Notes: generated by a model not told the origin, from the sequence alone. Positions 43,577 through 53,208 are shown, numbered from the stretch's first letter. The stretch: DNA of 64,000 bases from Rhizobium sp. GN54 (GCF_021026345.1 NZ_JAJNCZ010000004.1:62001-126000), one strand, 5' to 3'. Numbers and translations: made by a program.

Positions 43577-44398
43577 ATGACAGCCACGCTTGCAAATGTT
43601 CCCGCCAAGGGGGAGCCGGTGCTGCGCCTCAGCGGCGTCTCCAAGAATTTCGGGGCGGTGTCCGCGCTGACGGATATCGCGCTGGAGGTGAAGGCCGGCG
43701 AAGTCGTCGCCCTCGTCGGCGACAACGGCGCCGGCAAGTCGACGCTGGTCAAGGTGCTCGCCGGCGTGCACCAGCCGTCTTCCGGCACGATCGAATTCTG
43801 CGGCCAGCAGGTAACGCTCGACAGCCCGGCCAAAGCGCTCGACCTCGGCATTGCCACCGTGTTCCAGGACCTCGCGCTTTGCGAAAATCTCGACGTCGTT
43901 GCGAACCTGTTCCTGGGGCACGAGATGTCGCCCTGGGCTCTGGACGAGGTCGCGATGGAGGTCCGCGCCTGGACGCTCCTGCGCGAACTCGCAGCGCGCA
44001 TCCCCTCCGTCCGCGAGCCGATCGCATCGCTCTCCGGCGGCCAGCGGCAGACCGTGGCCATCGCGCGCTCGCTGCTGCTCAACCCGAAGCTCATCATGCT
44101 GGACGAGCCGACGGCGGCGCTCGGCGTCGCGCAGACGGCCGAGGTGCTGAACCTCATCGAGCGCGTGCGCGACCGCGGTCTCGGCGTCATCATCATCAGC
44201 CACAACATGGAGGACGTGCGCGCCGTCGCCGATCGTATCGTCGTGCTCCGGCTCGGCCGCAACAACGGCGTCTTCACGCCCGACTCCTCCAACCAGGAAC
44301 TCGTCTCCGCCATCACGGGCGCGACGGACAATTCCGTGTCGCGTCGCATCGACCGCAAGGCCGGCCACGTCCAGGAAAGCACCGAGGGAACCGCATGA
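43577..44398 (+). CDS. Sugar ABC importer ATPase, single-domain (FrcA-like)
   Basis: A 273-residue single ATPase domain: Walker A GDNGAGKST, Q-loop VFQDLALCENLDV, signature LSGGQRQTVAIARSL, Walker B IMLDEPTAALGV and switch His IISHNMEDVRAVADRI. CUT2 ATPases such as RbsA and XylG are usually tandem fusions of about 500 residues; this half-size form is like FrcA of Sinorhizobium fructose uptake. The start is ATG 43577, where conservation begins, although the frame is open to 43460. The stop overlaps the permease start (ATGA 44395-44398). Confidence 0.92.
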   Translation: MTATLANVPAKGEPVLRLSGVSKNFGAVSALTDIALEVKAGEVVALVGDNGAGKSTLVKVLAGVHQPSSGTIEFCGQQVTLDSPAKALDLGIATVFQDLALCENLDVVANLFLGHEMSPWALDEVAMEVRAWTLLRELAARIPSVREPIASLSGGQRQTVAIARSLLLNPKLIMLDEPTAALGVAQTAEVLNLIERVRDRGLGVIIISHNMEDVRAVADRIVVLRLGRNNGVFTPDSSNQELVSAITGATDNSVSRRIDRKAGHVQESTEGTA

Positions 44399-45648
44399 GC
44401 CAGACCCCTTCCGACAATACCAAGCCGATGCTGGACCGCAGCGACGAGCGCGTGCGCCACGACGACAGCCTTGCCGCGATGGCAAAGGGGTTCATCGACC
44501 GTGTCCGCTCCGGCGACCTCGGCATGCTGCCGGTCGCCGTCGGCCTCGTCGTCATCTCCGTCGTCTTCTCGGCCCTCAATCCCATCTTCCTCGCGCCGAA
44601 CAACCTGGTGAACCTGCTGTTCGACTGCGCCACGGTCGGGGTCATCTCGCTCGGCATCGTCTGCGTGCTGGTGCTGGGCGAAATCGATCTCTCCGTCGGC
44701 TCGATGAGCGGGCTTGCCTCGGCCATGGTCGGGGTGCTCTGGGTCAACCAGGGCTGGCCGATCGCAGGCGCGATCGTCGCCGCTCTGGTGGTCGGCGCGG
44801 GTGTCGGACTGCTCTACGCCACGCTCTACAATCGCCTCGGCATGCCTAGTTTCGTGGCAACGCTCGCCGGCCTGCTCGCGCTGCTCGGCATGCAGCTCTA
44901 CATCCTCGGGCCCACCGGCTCGATCAACCTGCCCTATGCCTCGCCGCTGGTGCGCTTCGGCCAGATCCTGATCATGCCCGACTGGCTGTCCTATGCGCTG
45001 GCGCTCGTGCCGGGCCTCGTGATGATCGGCCGGGGGCTGCGCACCCGGGGCCAGCGGCTTGCGGCGAACCTCTCCGCCCAGCCGATGCGGGCGCTGATCC
45101 TCAAGGCCGTCGTGCTCACGGTCGCGCTGGAAGCCGCAGTCTTCTATCTCAATCTCGGCCGCGGCATTCCGTGGATGTTCGCGCTGTTCGTGGCGCTTGC
45201 CGTGATCCTCAACTATGCGCTGACGCGCACCAAGTGGGGTCGCTCGATGTTCGCCGTCGGCGGCAACAAGGAGGCGGCGCGCCGCTCGGGCATCAATGTC
45301 CGCCGGATCTACATGAGCGCCTTCATGCTGTGCTCGACGCTCGCAGCGCTCGGCGGCATCCTTTCGGCCTCGCGTCTTGCCTCCTCCAGCCAGCAGGCCG
45401 GCACGGGCGACGTCAATCTCAACGCCATCGCTGCCGCCGTCATCGGCGGCACCAGCCTCTTCGGCGGACGCGGCAGCGCCTATTCGGCCCTGCTCGGCAT
45501 CATCGTCATCCAGGCGATCTCGAACGGCCTGACGCTGCTCAACCTTTCGTCCTCGCTGCGCTATATGATCACCGGCGGCGTCCTTGCCATCGCGGTCATC
45601 GTCGATTCGCTCGCCCGTCGCTCCCGTGTCAGCCACGGCCGCGCGTAA
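44395..45648 (+). CDS. Sugar ABC importer permease (XylH/FrcC-like)
   Basis: A 417-residue CUT2 permease with about ten to twelve hydrophobic segments. Family stretches are [63 protein letters not shown] and [22 protein letters not shown]. The length, above the 320 typical of RbsC, matches XylH-like permeases with extra helices in the middle. It is coupled to the ATPase gene by overlapping stop/start codons. Confidence 0.93.
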   Translation: MSQTPSDNTKPMLDRSDERVRHDDSLAAMAKGFIDRVRSGDLGMLPVAVGLVVISVVFSALNPIFLAPNNLVNLLFDCATVGVISLGIVCVLVLGEIDLSVGSMSGLASAMVGVLWVNQGWPIAGAIVAALVVGAGVGLLYATLYNRLGMPSFVATLAGLLALLGMQLYILGPTGSINLPYASPLVRFGQILIMPDWLSYALALVPGLVMIGRGLRTRGQRLAANLSAQPMRALILKAVVLTVALEAAVFYLNLGRGIPWMFALFVALAVILNYALTRTKWGRSMFAVGGNKEAARRSGINVRRIYMSAFMLCSTLAALGGILSASRLASSSQQAGTGDVNLNAIAAAVIGGTSLFGGRGSAYSALLGIIVIQAISNGLTLLNLSSSLRYMITGGVLAIAVIVDSLARRSRVSHGRA

Positions 45649-45673
45649 CAATACTGGAATGGAGTTCTCGATC

Positions 45674-46402
45674 ATGGCTGATCTCATGAAGGGCAAGATT
45701 GCCGCCATCACCGGTGCCGCATCCGGCATCGGTCTCGAATGCGCCCGCACGCTTGTTGCCGAAGGCGCGAAAGTGGTGCTCGTCGACCGCGCCGGGGACA
45801 AGCTGGAACAGCTCTGCAAGGAGATGGGACCGAACGCTCTGCCGCTCGTGGTCGATCTCCTGAACCCCGCCGACGTCTCCGGCATGCTGCCGCGCATCCT
45901 CGATATCGCCGGCGGGCTGGACGTCTTCCACGCCAATGCTGGCGCCTATATCGGCGGACCGGTCGCGGAAGGCGATCCCGATGCCTGGGACCGCATGCTG
46001 AACCTCAACATCAACGCCGCCTTCCGCTCGGTCCATGCGGTGCTGCCCTATATGATCGGGAAGAAGACGGGCGATATCCTGTTCACCTCCTCGATCGCCG
46101 GCATGGTGCCCGTCGTCTGGGAGCCGATCTACACGGCCTCGAAATTTGCGGTGCAGGCCTTCGTGCATTCGACGCGCCGCCAGGTGGCGCAGCATGGCGT
46201 ACGGGTCGGCGCGGTGCTGCCGGGGCCGGTGGTGACGGCGCTGCTTGATGATTGGCCGAAGGAGAAGATGGACGAGGCGCTGGCCAATGGCAGCCTGATG
46301 CAGCCGAAGGAAGTGGCCGATGCCGTGCTCTTCATGCTGACGCGGCCGCGCAACGTCACGATCCGCGACCTGGTGATCCTGCCGAACAGCGTCGATCTCT
46401 AA
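45674..46402 (+). CDS. SDR dehydrogenase, probably pentitol (ribitol) 2-dehydrogenase
   Basis: A 242-residue classical SDR. Motifs: TGAASGIG cofactor loop (about 14-21), NAG in VFHANAGAY, catalytic Ser in LFTSSIAGM and YxxxK as [11 protein letters not shown]. The start is ATG 45674 with GGAG upstream; conservation ([11 protein letters not shown]) begins within five residues. Sitting between a pentose-type importer and a ribulokinase-like kinase gene, it probably oxidises ribitol to D-ribulose in the cytoplasm. The substrate is inferred from context; other pentitols are possible. Confidence 0.85.
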   Translation: MADLMKGKIAAITGAASGIGLECARTLVAEGAKVVLVDRAGDKLEQLCKEMGPNALPLVVDLLNPADVSGMLPRILDIAGGLDVFHANAGAYIGGPVAEGDPDAWDRMLNLNINAAFRSVHAVLPYMIGKKTGDILFTSSIAGMVPVVWEPIYTASKFAVQAFVHSTRRQVAQHGVRVGAVLPGPVVTALLDDWPKEKMDEALANGSLMQPKEVADAVLFMLTRPRNVTIRDLVILPNSVDL

Positions 46403-46465
46403 GCGAGCTGCGGGCGGCATGAGGCCGCTCGCCAGGAAAGTTCCCGATTTGCAGGCGGTAACCTT

Positions 46466-48097
46466 ATGAGCACTCCTTCCTCCGCACGCCCCGCGGGCGG
46501 CGAACGCTACCTGATCGGCGTCGACGTCGGCACCGGAAGCGCCAGAGCCGGCCTCTTCGACCTCACCGGCCGGATGCTCGCTTCCGGCAAACGCGACATT
46601 TCCCTGTTTCGCGAGCCGGGCGCTATGGTCGAGCAGTCGAGCACGGAAATCTGGACGGCCGTCTGCGCTTCCGTGCGCGAGGCCGTCGAGAAGGCCGGTG
46701 TTTCGCCCGAGAAGGTCGCCGGCATCGGCTTCGACGCCACCTGCTCGCTGGTCGTGCTCGGCGAGGACGGCGCGCCACTGCCTGTCGGGCCGTCCGAGGA
46801 TCCCGAGCGCGACATCATCGTCTGGATGGACCATCGCGCAGTGGACCAGGTGGAGCGCATCAATGCGCTGGGGCACGAGGTGCTGCGCTATGTCGGCGGC
46901 CGCATCTCCCCGGAGATGGAGACGCCCAAGCTTCTGTGGCTCAGGGAGAACCGGCCGCAGGTCTTCGACGCGGCGTGGCAGTTCTTCGATCTCGCCGATT
47001 TCCTCACCTGGCGGGCGACCGGCGATCTTGCGCGCTCCACCTGCACCGTCACCTGCAAATGGACCTACCTGGCGCATGAGAAGCGCTGGGATCCGAGCTA
47101 TTTCCACGAGATCGGCCTCGGCACGCTGGCGGACGAGGATTTCGCCCGCATCGGCCAGCGCGTGGTCGAGCCCGGCACGCCGCTCGGCAGCGGCCTGACG
47201 GAAAACGCCGCTGGAGACCTCGGTCTTGTCGTCGGTACGCCGGTCGCAGCCGGGATGATCGATGCGCATGCCGGCGGGATCGGAACGGTGGGCGTCGAAG
47301 GCTCTCCGGAAACAAACCTCGGCTATGTCTTCGGCACGTCGTCCTGCACGATGACCTCGACCCGCGAGCCGGTTTTCGTGCCCGGCGTCTGGGGTCCGTA
47401 TTTCTCGGCCATGGTACCGGGCATGTGGCTGAACGAGGGCGGCCAGTCGGCGGCGGGTGCCGCGATCGATCAGCTTCTGTCCTTCCATCCTGCTGCCGGC
47501 GCGGCGGCGGCGCTGGCGAAGGAGCGCGGCCTCTCCCTGCCGGTGCTGTTGGCGGACTTGGCTGCGGAAAAGGCGAAGGCGCTCTCCGAGGTGGCGAGGT
47601 TGGCTGACGGCCTGCATGTCGTGCCGGAATTCCTCGGCAATCGTGCGCCCTTCGCCGATCCGCATGCGCGGGCGGCCATCGTCGGCCTCGGCATGGAGCA
47701 GGACCTCGACAATCTCGTCGCGCTCTACATCGCCGGTCTCTGCGGCATCGGCTACGGCCTGCGCCAGATCATCGAAACGCAGGCGGCGGCCGGGGCGCCG
47801 GTCGACAGGATCGTCATCAGCGGCGGCGCCGGCCAACTGGATCTGGTGCGGCAGTTGCTTGCCGATGCGACAGGCAAGCAACTGATGGCAACGCAGGCGG
47901 AAGAGCCCGTCCTGCTCGGCGCCGCCATTCTCGGCAGCGTCGCCGCCGGAGCCTTCCCCGACGTCGGCTCGGCGATGGCGGCGATGTCGGCGACCGACCG
48001 CAGCTACCAGCCGGCCGACGGCGCCACCGCCGCTCTCCACGCCAAGCGATACGACGCCTTCACAAGGCTGCAGGCACTGGCGCGCAACATCCGCTAG
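46466..48097 (+). CDS. FGGY-family pentulose kinase (D-ribulokinase-like)
   Basis: A 543-residue sugar kinase of the FGGY/actin-like ATPase fold, in the ribulokinase-like length class rather than the roughly 500 of xylulokinases. The N-terminal phosphate motif is LIGVDVGTGSARAGLFDLTG. The middle has VWMDHRAVDQVERIN and GGRISPEMETPKLLWL, typical of FGGY pentulose kinases. The catalytic Asp is in AGMIDAHAGGIG and the adenosine motif is RIVISGGAGQLDLVRQLLAD. The expected product is D-ribulose 5-phosphate. The gene ends 4 bp into the convergent RpiR gene (shared stop region 48094-48097). Confidence 0.92.
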   Translation: MSTPSSARPAGGERYLIGVDVGTGSARAGLFDLTGRMLASGKRDISLFREPGAMVEQSSTEIWTAVCASVREAVEKAGVSPEKVAGIGFDATCSLVVLGEDGAPLPVGPSEDPERDIIVWMDHRAVDQVERINALGHEVLRYVGGRISPEMETPKLLWLRENRPQVFDAAWQFFDLADFLTWRATGDLARSTCTVTCKWTYLAHEKRWDPSYFHEIGLGTLADEDFARIGQRVVEPGTPLGSGLTENAAGDLGLVVGTPVAAGMIDAHAGGIGTVGVEGSPETNLGYVFGTSSCTMTSTREPVFVPGVWGPYFSAMVPGMWLNEGGQSAAGAAIDQLLSFHPAAGAAAALAKERGLSLPVLLADLAAEKAKALSEVARLADGLHVVPEFLGNRAPFADPHARAAIVGLGMEQDLDNLVALYIAGLCGIGYGLRQIIETQAAAGAPVDRIVISGGAGQLDLVRQLLADATGKQLMATQAEEPVLLGAAILGSVAAGAFPDVGSAMAAMSATDRSYQPADGATAALHAKRYDAFTRLQALARNIR

Positions 48098-48972
48098 ATC
48101 GGCTGCATCTTCCGCATGTCGCTCAATTGCCGCTTCATCTGGTGGATCCGCGCCTGGTCGTCGGCGGGGCGGCGCATTGCGACGCTGGTCGAAAGGATGT
48201 CGATGACGACCAGGGCCGCGATGCGGGAGATCGTCGGCGTGTACATGTTGGTGTTTTCGAGCGTCTCGACGATCAGGACGACGTCGCAATAGTGCGCCAG
48301 CGGCGAATCCGATCCGGTGAGACAGATGACGGTCGCGCCGTTCTCCCGGGCGATGCGGGCGATCTCGATAATCGAACGGGTCGTTCCCGTGTTGGAAATG
48401 ACGAAGGCCACGTCGCCCGGCTTCATCATCGAGGCGACCATCAGCTGCTGGTGGGAATCGAGCTCCGCGACGCAGGGCACGCCGAAGAGCGGGAACTTCT
48501 GCTGCGCGTCGCGAGCGACGATGCCCGATGCGCCGAAGCCAAAGAACACGATGGATCGGGCCGCGGCGAGGACATCGATCGCCTTGTGCAGGGCCGCCTT
48601 GTCCAGCTTGGAACGGGCCCAGTCGAGGCTCGTCATCGTGTAGTCGAAGATCTTCTCGGTGACGGCTTCCGGCGTGTCGGTGTCGAGTAGGACCGAATGC
48701 GTCGCCGGCGTGCCGAAGGCGAGGCTCTGGGCAAGCTTGATCTTGAAATCCTGGAAGCCGCTGCAGCCGATCGCGGTCGCAAAGCGAAGGACCGTCGGCT
48801 GGCTGACGTCGGCCAGTTGCGCGGTCTCGCCCACTGTGGCATTCATGATGCGGTGGGGATCTTCAAGAACGATGTCGGCAACCTTGCGGTCCGACTTGCG
48901 CAGGTCCGGGCGCATCGTCCTGATGATCTCGATCATGTTGCGGCCGCTATTGCTTCTGACTTCTGAATCCAT
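48094..48972 (-). CDS. RpiR/MurR-family regulator with SIS domain
   Basis: A 292-residue regulator. The N-terminal HTH_6 domain (DRKVADIVLEDPHRIMNATVGETAQLADVSQPTVLRFATAIG) is followed by a sugar-phosphate-binding SIS domain at about 130-260 (IVFFGFGASGIVARDAQQKF; FVISNTGTTRSIIEIARIA; VICLTGSDSPLA). Family members sense phosphosugars. It is the last gene of the leftward operon that starts with the cupin isomerase, 75 bp after the MBL gene. RpiR/HexR-type operators of the form TGTA-N7-TACA lie at the head of that operon (53111-53125 and 53226-53240), consistent with autoregulation. Confidence 0.92.
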   Translation of the reverse strand: MDSEVRSNSGRNMIEIIRTMRPDLRKSDRKVADIVLEDPHRIMNATVGETAQLADVSQPTVLRFATAIGCSGFQDFKIKLAQSLAFGTPATHSVLLDTDTPEAVTEKIFDYTMTSLDWARSKLDKAALHKAIDVLAAARSIVFFGFGASGIVARDAQQKFPLFGVPCVAELDSHQQLMVASMMKPGDVAFVISNTGTTRSIIEIARIARENGATVICLTGSDSPLAHYCDVVLIVETLENTNMYTPTISRIAALVVIDILSTSVAMRRPADDQARIHQMKRQLSDMRKMQPI

Positions 48973-49047
48973 CGACCACTTTGCCTTTTTCTGCCGGCCC
49001 GCTCATATGTTAGTTCCGGCGTCGGGAAAATGAAACCGGAGGCGCGT

Positions 49048-49917
49048 CTAGTCTTCCCGCCATTCGTAGCAGATGCCGGTTCGCGCACGCCGGATGTCCA
49101 GGTCTCGCGATGACGCCGCAGCCTGATCGATCACGGCGGGGTCCTCGGTGTTGAAGTCGAACAATCCGTAGTGATGCGCCAGCAGGTGGCGGGCGCCGAC
49201 GCCGCGTGCGGTTTCGATCGCCTCGCCAAGGGTGAAATTGCCCGGCACGCCGTTGTCGCTGAGGTCCGGCCGGCGGCCGTTGACCGGGATAAGGACGATG
49301 CCGGGAGCCCGGGGTTCGATTTCCTCGCGCAGCCCCTCGAACGGAACGCAATCGCCCGAATGCCAGATGCGCATTCCGCCGGCTTCGAGGATGTAGCCGA
49401 GAAAGCGATGGTTGCCGGCTTCGTCCGTCTCCAAAGTCTCGTGGGCGGCGCGTGTGGCGGTGATCGCCAGTCCCGGGAAGGGGCGGACGACCTCGCCGGC
49501 ATCGACAAGCGCCATCCGGTCGGGGGAGAGGCCGGACCGGTCCAACGCCTGCTGGCGCACGGCGCGGGGCGCGACGAAGACGGCAGCCGGGTTGGCCGCG
49601 AAGATCGCCGGCAGCGTGCCGGGATCCATATGGTCCGTATGGGCATGGGTGGCGAGGACGAGGTCGACCGATCCGCATTCGCCCGGCCCGATCGGAGGAG
49701 GCATCATCCGCACATGCGGGCGCGGCGTATCCCGGTACTTTTCGAAAAGCGAGTTCGACAGGTACGGGTCGATAACGAGCCGGCGGCCGGCCATTTCCAG
49801 GATGAACCCCGCCTGGCCGAGCCAGTAGAAGCGGATGCCCTCGGCGGGCGGCGACGACATTGCGGCGGAAAGTGTATCCCCGAGCTTCCTTTCGACCAGA
49901 CGGCCGGCCATCGTCAT
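49048..49917 (-). CDS. MBL-fold metal-dependent hydrolase (UlaG-like)
   Basis: A 289-residue metallo-beta-lactamase-fold protein. Zinc-ligand motif THAHTDHMD (HxHxDH), later AAHETLETDEAGNHRFLGY, HSGDCVPFEG and the C-terminal His in HLLAHHYGLFDF. UlaG-type proteins hydrolyse sugar lactones or phosphate lactones such as L-ascorbate 6-phosphate. GLREEIEP..APGIVLIPVNGR is typical of this branch. The ATG overlaps the stop of the 2-hydroxyacid dehydrogenase gene (ATGA 49914-49917). In a sugar operon with an aldolase, lactone opening is the likely role. Confidence 0.88.
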   Translation of the reverse strand: MTMAGRLVERKLGDTLSAAMSSPPAEGIRFYWLGQAGFILEMAGRRLVIDPYLSNSLFEKYRDTPRPHVRMMPPPIGPGECGSVDLVLATHAHTDHMDPGTLPAIFAANPAAVFVAPRAVRQQALDRSGLSPDRMALVDAGEVVRPFPGLAITATRAAHETLETDEAGNHRFLGYILEAGGMRIWHSGDCVPFEGLREEIEPRAPGIVLIPVNGRRPDLSDNGVPGNFTLGEAIETARGVGARHLLAHHYGLFDFNTEDPAVIDQAAASSRDLDIRRARTGICYEWRED

Positions 49918-50849
49918 GCCCTCAGCGCGGAAAGAAGGTTGTCCGCGGCGATCCTCGTCGCCCGTTCGACGCTCTCGGCCGTGAAGCCGCCGATATGGCT
50001 GGTCGCGATCACCCTGGGATGCGCGGCGAGCGCCAGCGAGGCCGGCGGTTCCTCGTCGAATACGTCGGTGGCGTAGGTCGAGATCCGGCCGTCATCGAGG
50101 GCATCGAGCAGGGCCGTCTCCTCGATCAGTTTCGATCTGGCAGTGTTGACGATGACCTGGCCCGGCCTGCTGTTCGCCAGCCTTTCCGCCGTCAGCAACG
50201 CTGAACCGTCGCGGGGCAGGGGGCAGTGGAGGGTCAGCACATCCGCCGCGGCCATGATCTCGTCCACCTCCGCATAGGCGAAGGAGGCGGATGGCAGGTC
50301 GAGGTTCGGGCGCATGGGGTCGAAGGCGAGTACCTTGGCGCCGAGTGCTATGACCATGCGGGCGACCTCACGGCCGATGGCGCCGCAGCCGACGATGCCG
50401 ATCGTGCGCCCCCGGATTTCCAGACCGCGCACGCGCGGCCAGCCGCCGGCCTTGATGCCGGCATCGGCGAGCGGGATGGAGCGGAGCGCGCTGAACATCA
50501 GGCCGATGGTCAGCTCGGCCACGCCCATCGCATTGGCGCCCTCGGCGATCATCACCTGGACGCCGCGCTCCTTGAGCGTCTCGACCGGCAGGTTGTCGAC
50601 GCCGACGCCGTTGCGGCTGATGACCTTCAACTTGTCGGCGGCTGCGATGATCCGGGGCGTGACCGGCTCGACGCCGGCCAGCCAGCCGACGCAGTCCGGC
50701 ACAAGCGCGATGAGCTCCTGCTCGGTCGGCATGGCGCCGGCGGTCGAATAGACGATGTCGAAGCCGAGGTCTCTCAGCCGCTCGACCTCGGGATGCGGCT
50801 CGGCCGTCAACGAACGCGGGGTGACGAGGATTCTCTGGCCCATGCTCAT
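49914..50849 (-). CDS. Phosphoglycerate-dehydrogenase-like 2-hydroxyacid dehydrogenase
   Basis: A 311-residue NAD-dependent dehydrogenase. The cofactor loop is IGIVGCGAIGREVARM; the catalytic triad is Arg in VIVNTARSKLIEE, Glu in DVFDEEPPAS and His in VIATSHIGGFT. It lacks the C-terminal ACT domain of SerA, and its N terminus RILVTPRSLTAEPHPEVERL is shared with dehydrogenases acting on sugar-derived hydroxyacids. The start at 50849 (MSMGQ) overlaps the preceding stop by ATGA; the frame is open far upstream through neighbouring genes. The substrate is probably a sugar acid (inference). Confidence 0.9.
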   Translation of the reverse strand: MSMGQRILVTPRSLTAEPHPEVERLRDLGFDIVYSTAGAMPTEQELIALVPDCVGWLAGVEPVTPRIIAAADKLKVISRNGVGVDNLPVETLKERGVQVMIAEGANAMGVAELTIGLMFSALRSIPLADAGIKAGGWPRVRGLEIRGRTIGIVGCGAIGREVARMVIALGAKVLAFDPMRPNLDLPSASFAYAEVDEIMAAADVLTLHCPLPRDGSALLTAERLANSRPGQVIVNTARSKLIEETALLDALDDGRISTYATDVFDEEPPASLALAAHPRVIATSHIGGFTAESVERATRIAADNLLSALRA

Positions 50850-51796
50850 CGCCCCGCCGCCTGGATCGCGATCCTGGAGATCTCGTCGAAGGACGGACCG
50901 GAGGTCGGGATCGTGACATCGAAGACTTCGGCGATGACCTGCGTCCAGCCATGGAGGAAATAGGTCCAACCGTCCTCGATCCGAAGGGACTTTTCGGCCT
51001 GCTGGCGTCGCGCCTGGTCGAGGAAGACGAGATCGCCCCGGTAGTTGAGGTCCCAGGCGACGGCACTCTGCGGGAAATCGGCCGCATCGGTCAGCGGCGA
51101 GCCGGGCGCGTCCTTGCCGAGGCCGGTGGCGTTGATCACCAGCGAGCCGGGCTTCAGCGTCTTCAGGACGGCGTCGTTCGCTTCCGGGGTCTCCGCCAGC
51201 AGGTACTCGACCGGCACGTTGCTTGCGACCTGCCGATGGATGCGCCTGATCTCGTCCAGCCGGTGCTGGCTGCGGTTGGTGACGATGATCCGGGCCGGGA
51301 CGTTGCCGCCGCGGCTCCTGCGCATCAGGTGCCAGGTCAGGGCGATGGTGGAGCCGCCCGCGCCCATCGAAAAAAGATCGGCGCCGGTCCTTGCGAAGTA
51401 GTCCTCCCCGAGAAAGCCGTCGATCGCCAGTCCCGACGAGATCGGGTCCTTCGCGTGGCAGACCAGCCTGCCGTCTCGCTTCGAAATGCAACTCGTCTCG
51501 TCCATCAGGAGCGCGTGCTCGTCGACGGTGTCGAACAGGTCGCGGCAGGCATGGAAGAGATCGATCTTGTGGGTGGTGACCAGCGCACCGAGCGAGAGCG
51601 GGTCGTCGCGGATGAATTCCACGGCTGCCCGGTAGGCGGCAGGGTCGTCGTGCAGCTTGAAGTCGATGCCCTTGATGACCGCGTCCTGCAGGCCGAGATA
51701 TTCGGCCCAGGCGGGAAAGACCTTCATGATCGAGCTTTTGGTCGTGGTCACGCCGATGAAATAGAGTGTGGGCTGCGTTGCGGGCTGGTAGCTCAC
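50846..51796 (-). CDS. Shikimate dehydrogenase-like protein
   Basis: A 316-residue protein of the shikimate/quinate dehydrogenase superfamily. The catalytic-Lys motif is VTTHKIDL (VTxxHK in AroE), with Asp in AWDLNYRGDL; the NADP loop SMGAGGSTIAL and NATGLG also match. The substrate-binding segment reads TTKSSIMKVFP instead of the Ser-Leu-Ser-Pro type motif of true AroE, so it probably acts on a different hydroxylated substrate. Start: GTG 51796, with GGAGAG 7 bp upstream and overlapping the aldolase stop (GTGA). It sits in a sugar operon, not an aromatic one, which supports a non-shikimate role. Confidence 0.85.
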   Translation of the reverse strand: MSYQPATQPTLYFIGVTTTKSSIMKVFPAWAEYLGLQDAVIKGIDFKLHDDPAAYRAAVEFIRDDPLSLGALVTTHKIDLFHACRDLFDTVDEHALLMDETSCISKRDGRLVCHAKDPISSGLAIDGFLGEDYFARTGADLFSMGAGGSTIALTWHLMRRSRGGNVPARIIVTNRSQHRLDEIRRIHRQVASNVPVEYLLAETPEANDAVLKTLKPGSLVINATGLGKDAPGSPLTDAADFPQSAVAWDLNYRGDLVFLDQARRQQAEKSLRIEDGWTYFLHGWTQVIAEVFDVTIPTSGPSFDEISRIAIQAAGR

Positions 51797-52446
51797 CGGC
51801 GTCTCTCCAGTGCTTCCTTGGCGACGGCGCCTGCGGCCCTGGCGTTCTTCGCGATGTCGGCGAAGCGACCCTCGCGGATATCCTCCGTCTTGGCGATCCA
51901 CGTGCCGCCCACCGCAATGACCTGCCGGATGGCGAGCCAGTCCCCGATCGTCGCCTCCGTCACGCCGCCGGTCGGGATGAAGCGGATGCCGAGATGGGCG
52001 AAGGGGGCGGAGATGCCGGAGAGCGCCTTCGGGCCGCCGGCGACGCCGGCGGGAAAGAACTTGGCCAGCCGCACGCCGCGCGCTGCCGCGAGCGTCAGGT
52101 CGGTGGGCGTCATGATGCCGGGGCAGAACGGCAGATCCGCAGCCTTCGCAGCATCGACGATGTCGGGGTCATAGCCCGGCGCCAGGCCGAAGCGGGCGCC
52201 GGCGGCGACCGCCCGCTCCAGGCTCGGCCTGTCCAGGATCGTGCCGGCGCCGATGCACAGTTCCGGCCGGGCGTCGCGCATGATGGCAAGGACTTCGGCG
52301 GCCGCCTCGGTGCGGAAGGTGATCTCGGCGACGGGAAGGCCGCCCTCGAGAAGCGCATCGGCAAGGGCGACAGCGTCGCCGGCCCGCTCGATGGCGATGA
52401 CCGGAACCACGCCTAGTCCCGCAATGATGTCGATCGGATTGTTCAT
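51793..52446 (-). CDS. KHG/KDPG-type aldolase (2-keto-3-deoxy-(6-phospho)gluconate aldolase family)
   Basis: A 217-residue class I aldolase that cleaves a 2-keto-3-deoxy sugar acid, phosphorylated or not, to pyruvate and an aldehyde. Visible family residues: Glu in VAEITFRTEAA (catalytic base), GAGTILD, CPGIMTPTDL, the Schiff-base Lys in RLAKFFPAG and the phosphate/carboxylate loop FIPTGGV. The usual SPG near the substrate is APGYDPDIV here. It is the second gene of the leftward operon. With dehydrogenase, lactonase and isomerase genes it suggests an Entner-Doudoroff-like route for an unusual sugar. Confidence 0.92.
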   Translation of the reverse strand: MNNPIDIIAGLGVVPVIAIERAGDAVALADALLEGGLPVAEITFRTEAAAEVLAIMRDARPELCIGAGTILDRPSLERAVAAGARFGLAPGYDPDIVDAAKAADLPFCPGIMTPTDLTLAAARGVRLAKFFPAGVAGGPKALSGISAPFAHLGIRFIPTGGVTEATIGDWLAIRQVIAVGGTWIAKTEDIREGRFADIAKNARAAGAVAKEALERRR

Positions 52447-52470
52447 GGTGAGTTCCTCGCTGCTGGCGCT

Positions 52471-53094
52471 TCAAGCATAAGTCTTCATCAGTTGCCGGAC
52501 CGTCTCGCTGCTCCTTGGCGCGTAGGCCGAATTCTCGACGAGCTCCCAGCCGCCATCGCCGGTCGCAAGGACGCGATGGCGCATGCCGTTCGAGCTTTCG
52601 ATGATGCCGTAGTCCTGTCCGCTGTCGGAGGGGTAGGCGAAGACCATGACGAGATCCTCGTTGCCGACATTGATCGAGCGGTGGATCCAGAAGGGCGGGA
52701 CGTAGCAGATCGTCTGCGGCCGGACCTCGACGATGCGCGTCTCGCCGTCCGGCGATTCCAGTTGCATCAGGCCGTAGCCCTGCTGGCCGTAGTAGATTTC
52801 CGGGCGGTCCGCCTTCGCGTGGATATGGCCGCGGGTCAGGAAATATTCGCGGCCGACGCGTCCCGGGCTCATGTGCGTGACTCCGTAGATCAGGTCGCCG
52901 GAATGGGAGCCCGGCCGGAAGTCTTCCACGGCATAGACGACCGGATCGTCGAGCGAGGCCACCAGAGCGGCATGCGCCTCGGCATCGGCATAAAGTCCCG
53001 CCAGGTCGCTCAGCCGTTTCTCATAGCGGCCGGTATTTCCGCTCAATGCGCCTGCGCGCGGATCGACAACGCTGGCGACAGGTTCTCGTAACAT
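52471..53094 (-). CDS. Cupin-type glucose-6-phosphate isomerase
   Basis: A 207-residue cupin of the archaeal-type GPI family (unrelated to the usual bacterial Pgi). The hallmark is MSPGRVGREYFLTRGHIHAKADRPEIYYGQQGYGLMQLE, where the GHxH pair, the Glu and the later His in PPFWIHRSINVG bind the metal. The reaction is aldose-ketose phosphate interconversion (G6P/F6P in characterised members). The ATG at 53094 is chosen since GGAGG lies 7 bp upstream; a second ATG at 53100 abuts the ribosome site. First gene of the leftward operon, facing the Rbs-like importer operon across 220 bp. Confidence 0.9.
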   Translation of the reverse strand: MLREPVASVVDPRAGALSGNTGRYEKRLSDLAGLYADAEAHAALVASLDDPVVYAVEDFRPGSHSGDLIYGVTHMSPGRVGREYFLTRGHIHAKADRPEIYYGQQGYGLMQLESPDGETRIVEVRPQTICYVPPFWIHRSINVGNEDLVMVFAYPSDSGQDYGIIESSNGMRHRVLATGDGGWELVENSAYAPRSSETVRQLMKTYA

Positions 53095-53110
53095 ATGCAT
53101 TCCTCCATTC

Positions 53111-53125
53111 GGTAGTAAAAATACA
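53111..53125. promoter_or_regulatory. RpiR/HexR-type operator candidate, isomerase side
   Basis: GGTAGTAAAAATACA fits TGTA-N7-TACA with one change in the first base. It lies 16 bp before the cupin isomerase start, where binding would block that operon. HexR, an RpiR-family repressor, is known to bind palindromes of this form. Confidence 0.5.
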
Positions 53126-53208
53126 TAAAATGATCGACTGAGACGCGCAAGCCCCAATATGCGCTGCAATGCAGCATCGATTTGTGCGGTTTTCTGGCCT
53201 TGCTGTGA

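Noticed and set aside
42877-48289. Very long minus-strand frames (1019 and 886 codons) across the pentitol importer, SDR and kinase genes.
   Set aside because: They are low-complexity shadows of well-supported plus-strand genes and have no recognisable domains or ribosome sites.
53175-53187. CATCGATTTGTGC as a third copy of the LacI operator half-site.
   Set aside because: It needs a one-base insertion to match CATCGATTGTGCA, no LacI gene is adjacent, and the RpiR-type sites explain the region better.
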